From positions 1-64,000 of the forward strand of contig NZ_SDHZ01000006.1 in the NCBI RefSeq assembly GCF_004118675.1: a stretch of 64,000 nucleotides of DNA. Direction: 5' to 3'. Position numbers and translations under genes: made by a program. Source of the DNA: Filimonas effusa (GTDB taxonomy: Bacteria; Bacteroidota; Bacteroidia; Chitinophagales; Chitinophagaceae). The notes under the pieces are model-generated. The model did no database searches. It saw only the letters and a program-made list of their open reading frames with translations, and was not told the origin of the DNA. Below, one piece after another: positions 62,793-64,000 of the stretch (position 1 is its first letter; each line of letters begins with the position of its first letter).

Positions 62793-62852
62793 CATTTCCT
62801 AAACGGCTTCGCTTTCGCTGAATGTCTTATTTTCAATAAAAAAACAGCTTAC

Positions 62853-63329
62853 ATGAAGTGGAAATTATTCGTCAGCGTTTTACTGGCAGTAAATATTACC
62901 GTTAGTGCATGGGCCCAGCCACCCGTAGGCAGCAAAGCGCCGGAAATTGAGTTGCCCGGTGCCAACGGTACCACGGTGAAATTATCCTCTTTAAAGGGAA
63001 AAGTGGTCCTCATCGATTTCTGGGCCAGTTGGTGCGGCCCTTGCAGGCAAAGTATGCCCGCCCTGAAAAACGTTTATAAAAAATATAAAGCAAAAGGACT
63101 CGAGATCTACGGCATATCGCTCGACCAGAATAAAGCAGCCTGGAGTAAAGCTTTACGCGAAGACGGCACTCCCTGGCTGCACGTGATAGATACCGAAGGC
63201 GGCACAGCCCGTAAATGGGGTATCCAGTATATTCCCACATCCTTCCTGCTCGATAAAGACGGAAAGCTCATCGCCATCAATGCCGAAGCAGCACAACTAA
63301 AAGCTTATCTCGATAAGCTCCTTGGTTAA
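62853..63329 (+). CDS. TlpA/ResA-like thiol-disulfide oxidoreductase
   Basis: A 158-residue exported protein (signal FVSVLLAVNITVSAWAQ). AhpC/TSA-type thioredoxin fold with KVVLIDFWASWCGPCRQSMP (~50-70, redox CGPC) and the cis-Pro segment QYIPTSFLLDKDGKLIA (~128-145). Known: reduces disulfides in the periplasm, for instance in cytochrome c maturation or oxidative stress. No cytochrome genes adjacent, so the partner is unknown. Confidence 0.9.
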   Translation: MKWKLFVSVLLAVNITVSAWAQPPVGSKAPEIELPGANGTTVKLSSLKGKVVLIDFWASWCGPCRQSMPALKNVYKKYKAKGLEIYGISLDQNKAAWSKALREDGTPWLHVIDTEGGTARKWGIQYIPTSFLLDKDGKLIAINAEAAQLKAYLDKLLG

Positions 63330-63466
63330 CGCCGGTTCGTCACAACAAACACGCCTTCCATCATTTACACAAACCTCTCAGATTCATCATTCTGCCATTC
63401 CACCATCTGCGGCACTGGGCGCTATTCTTGGCATAACAATTGAAATTCCAACGTCAAAACCAATGT

Positions 63467-64000
63467 ATGAAGAAGACAATCTTTTCTATGCTTGCCCTCC
63501 TGCTTTTTACAGCCGGGAGTTATGCGCAGGGTTTCCATTTAGGCGCCAAAGCCGGCGCCAACCTCGGTAAAATAGATGGTACCAGCTTTAAAGATGGCTA
63601 TGAACTGGGCTTCCAGCTGGGAGGCTTTGCTGAAATCGATCTTAGCAAAACTTTTGGTATCCAGCCCGAGCTGCTGTTTAACCAAACCAATACCAAAGTC
63701 ACCAACCAGATCAGCTCCCCCTTCCAGGATGGCGAAAAAATTAACCTGAATTACCTGAGCATCCCTATCTTGCTGAGGATCAATGCAGGCCAGCTTTTAA
63801 CCTTCCACGCAGGCCCACAGTACAGCATCTTGCTCAACAATCACAAAACCACCCTGCAAAATGCCGGCGATGCCTTTAAATCAGGCGATTTTGCACTGGC
63901 GCTCGGCGCACAGGTGAACCTCAACGCACTTCGTATCTACGGCCGTTATAACATCGGTCTTACCGATATCGGTGACGTTACCAGCCAAAGCAAATGGAAA
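63467..64000 (+). CDS. PorT-type outer-membrane beta-barrel protein (3' end outside window)
   Basis: From ATG 63467 the frame stays open to the window edge (178 codons). Signal peptide IFSMLALLLFTAGSYAQ, then FHLGAKAGANLGKIDG, the common start of Bacteroidota outer-membrane beta-barrel (PorT-like) proteins, with GFQLGGFAEIDLSKTFGIQPELLFNQ and NLNYLSIPILLRINAG, further strands of the barrel, and LGAQVNLNALRIYGRYNIGLTDIG near the edge. Probably an eight-stranded barrel. Function unknown. Confidence 0.85.
   Translation, partial: MKKTIFSMLALLLFTAGSYAQGFHLGAKAGANLGKIDGTSFKDGYELGFQLGGFAEIDLSKTFGIQPELLFNQTNTKVTNQISSPFQDGEKINLNYLSIPILLRINAGQLLTFHAGPQYSILLNNHKTTLQNAGDAFKSGDFALALGAQVNLNALRIYGRYNIGLTDIGDVTSQSKWK

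Noticed and set aside
63322-63570. Open frame overlapping the start of the PorT-type barrel gene
   Set aside because: The frame from 63467 has a signal peptide and barrel pattern and continues to the edge; this one is a shadow.

Overview
The window comes from a Bacteroidota chromosome, most likely Chitinophagales/Chitinophagaceae; the genus cannot be fixed from sequence alone. The signs are promoters of the Bacteroidota type (TAnnTTTG -7 boxes), an aromatic operon with a DAHP synthase-chorismate mutase fusion, a probable PorW/SprE type IX secretion TPR protein beside a PBP1A, a bactofilin next to AtpI-like proteins, many small lipoproteins, and Rhs/YD proteins with Bacteroidota-type core ends.

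Region 1 (1-8.9 kb) is accessory DNA, visibly AT-richer than the rest. It is an array of Rhs C-terminal toxin/immunity cassettes at several stages of decay: an intact Rhs tail ending in a GxSxG lipase-like domain with an overlapping membrane protein, a frameshifted HExxxH-containing tail with a YwqK/MORN lipoprotein, an orphan core-plus-toxin cassette whose first ~400 bp nearly repeats the start of the window, and several remnants. A thioredoxin-like protein and an orphan small membrane protein follow.

Region 2 (8.9-38.4 kb) is mostly housekeeping: polysaccharide deacetylase, CPA1 antiporter, rpoC (with no rpoB beside it), OmpH, an APC permease, heptose-7-P kinase, isoaspartyl peptidase, PatB-like lyase, FAD monooxygenase, mutS, TrmH-type methyltransferase, UbiA-type prenyltransferase, ruvX, def, rluD, lipB, ACC deaminase-like enzyme, nucleotidyltransferase, an ECF sigma factor coupled to a membrane-anchored S1C protease with an anti-sigma-like N-terminus, two paralogous mini-lipoproteins and a type II NADH dehydrogenase.

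Region 3 (38.4-48.4 kb) is an aromatic amino acid locus: pheA, aminotransferase, tyrA, DEAD-box helicase, DAHP synthase-chorismate mutase, a Y1 (HUH) transposase-like gene, aroB, aroA, aroC. Two points stand out. A 26-codon leader peptide with nine consecutive Phe/Tyr codons and mutually exclusive antiterminator/terminator hairpins precedes pheA, as in classical translational attenuation. The Y1 HUH protein overlaps both the DAHP synthase gene and aroB by 1-4 nt, so a transposase-family protein with its catalytic residues intact is built into the shikimate operon.

Region 4 (48.4-64 kb) holds a VanX-like dipeptidase, an RlpA-like protein, a dead IS110 fragment, PBP1A, the PorW/SprE-like protein, a bactofilin/AtpI-like cluster, a SprT-like protein, sucC, purine nucleoside phosphorylase, a putative porin, a TlpA-like thioredoxin and the start of a PorT-type beta-barrel protein that runs off the window. 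No tRNA, rRNA or CRISPR was recognised.
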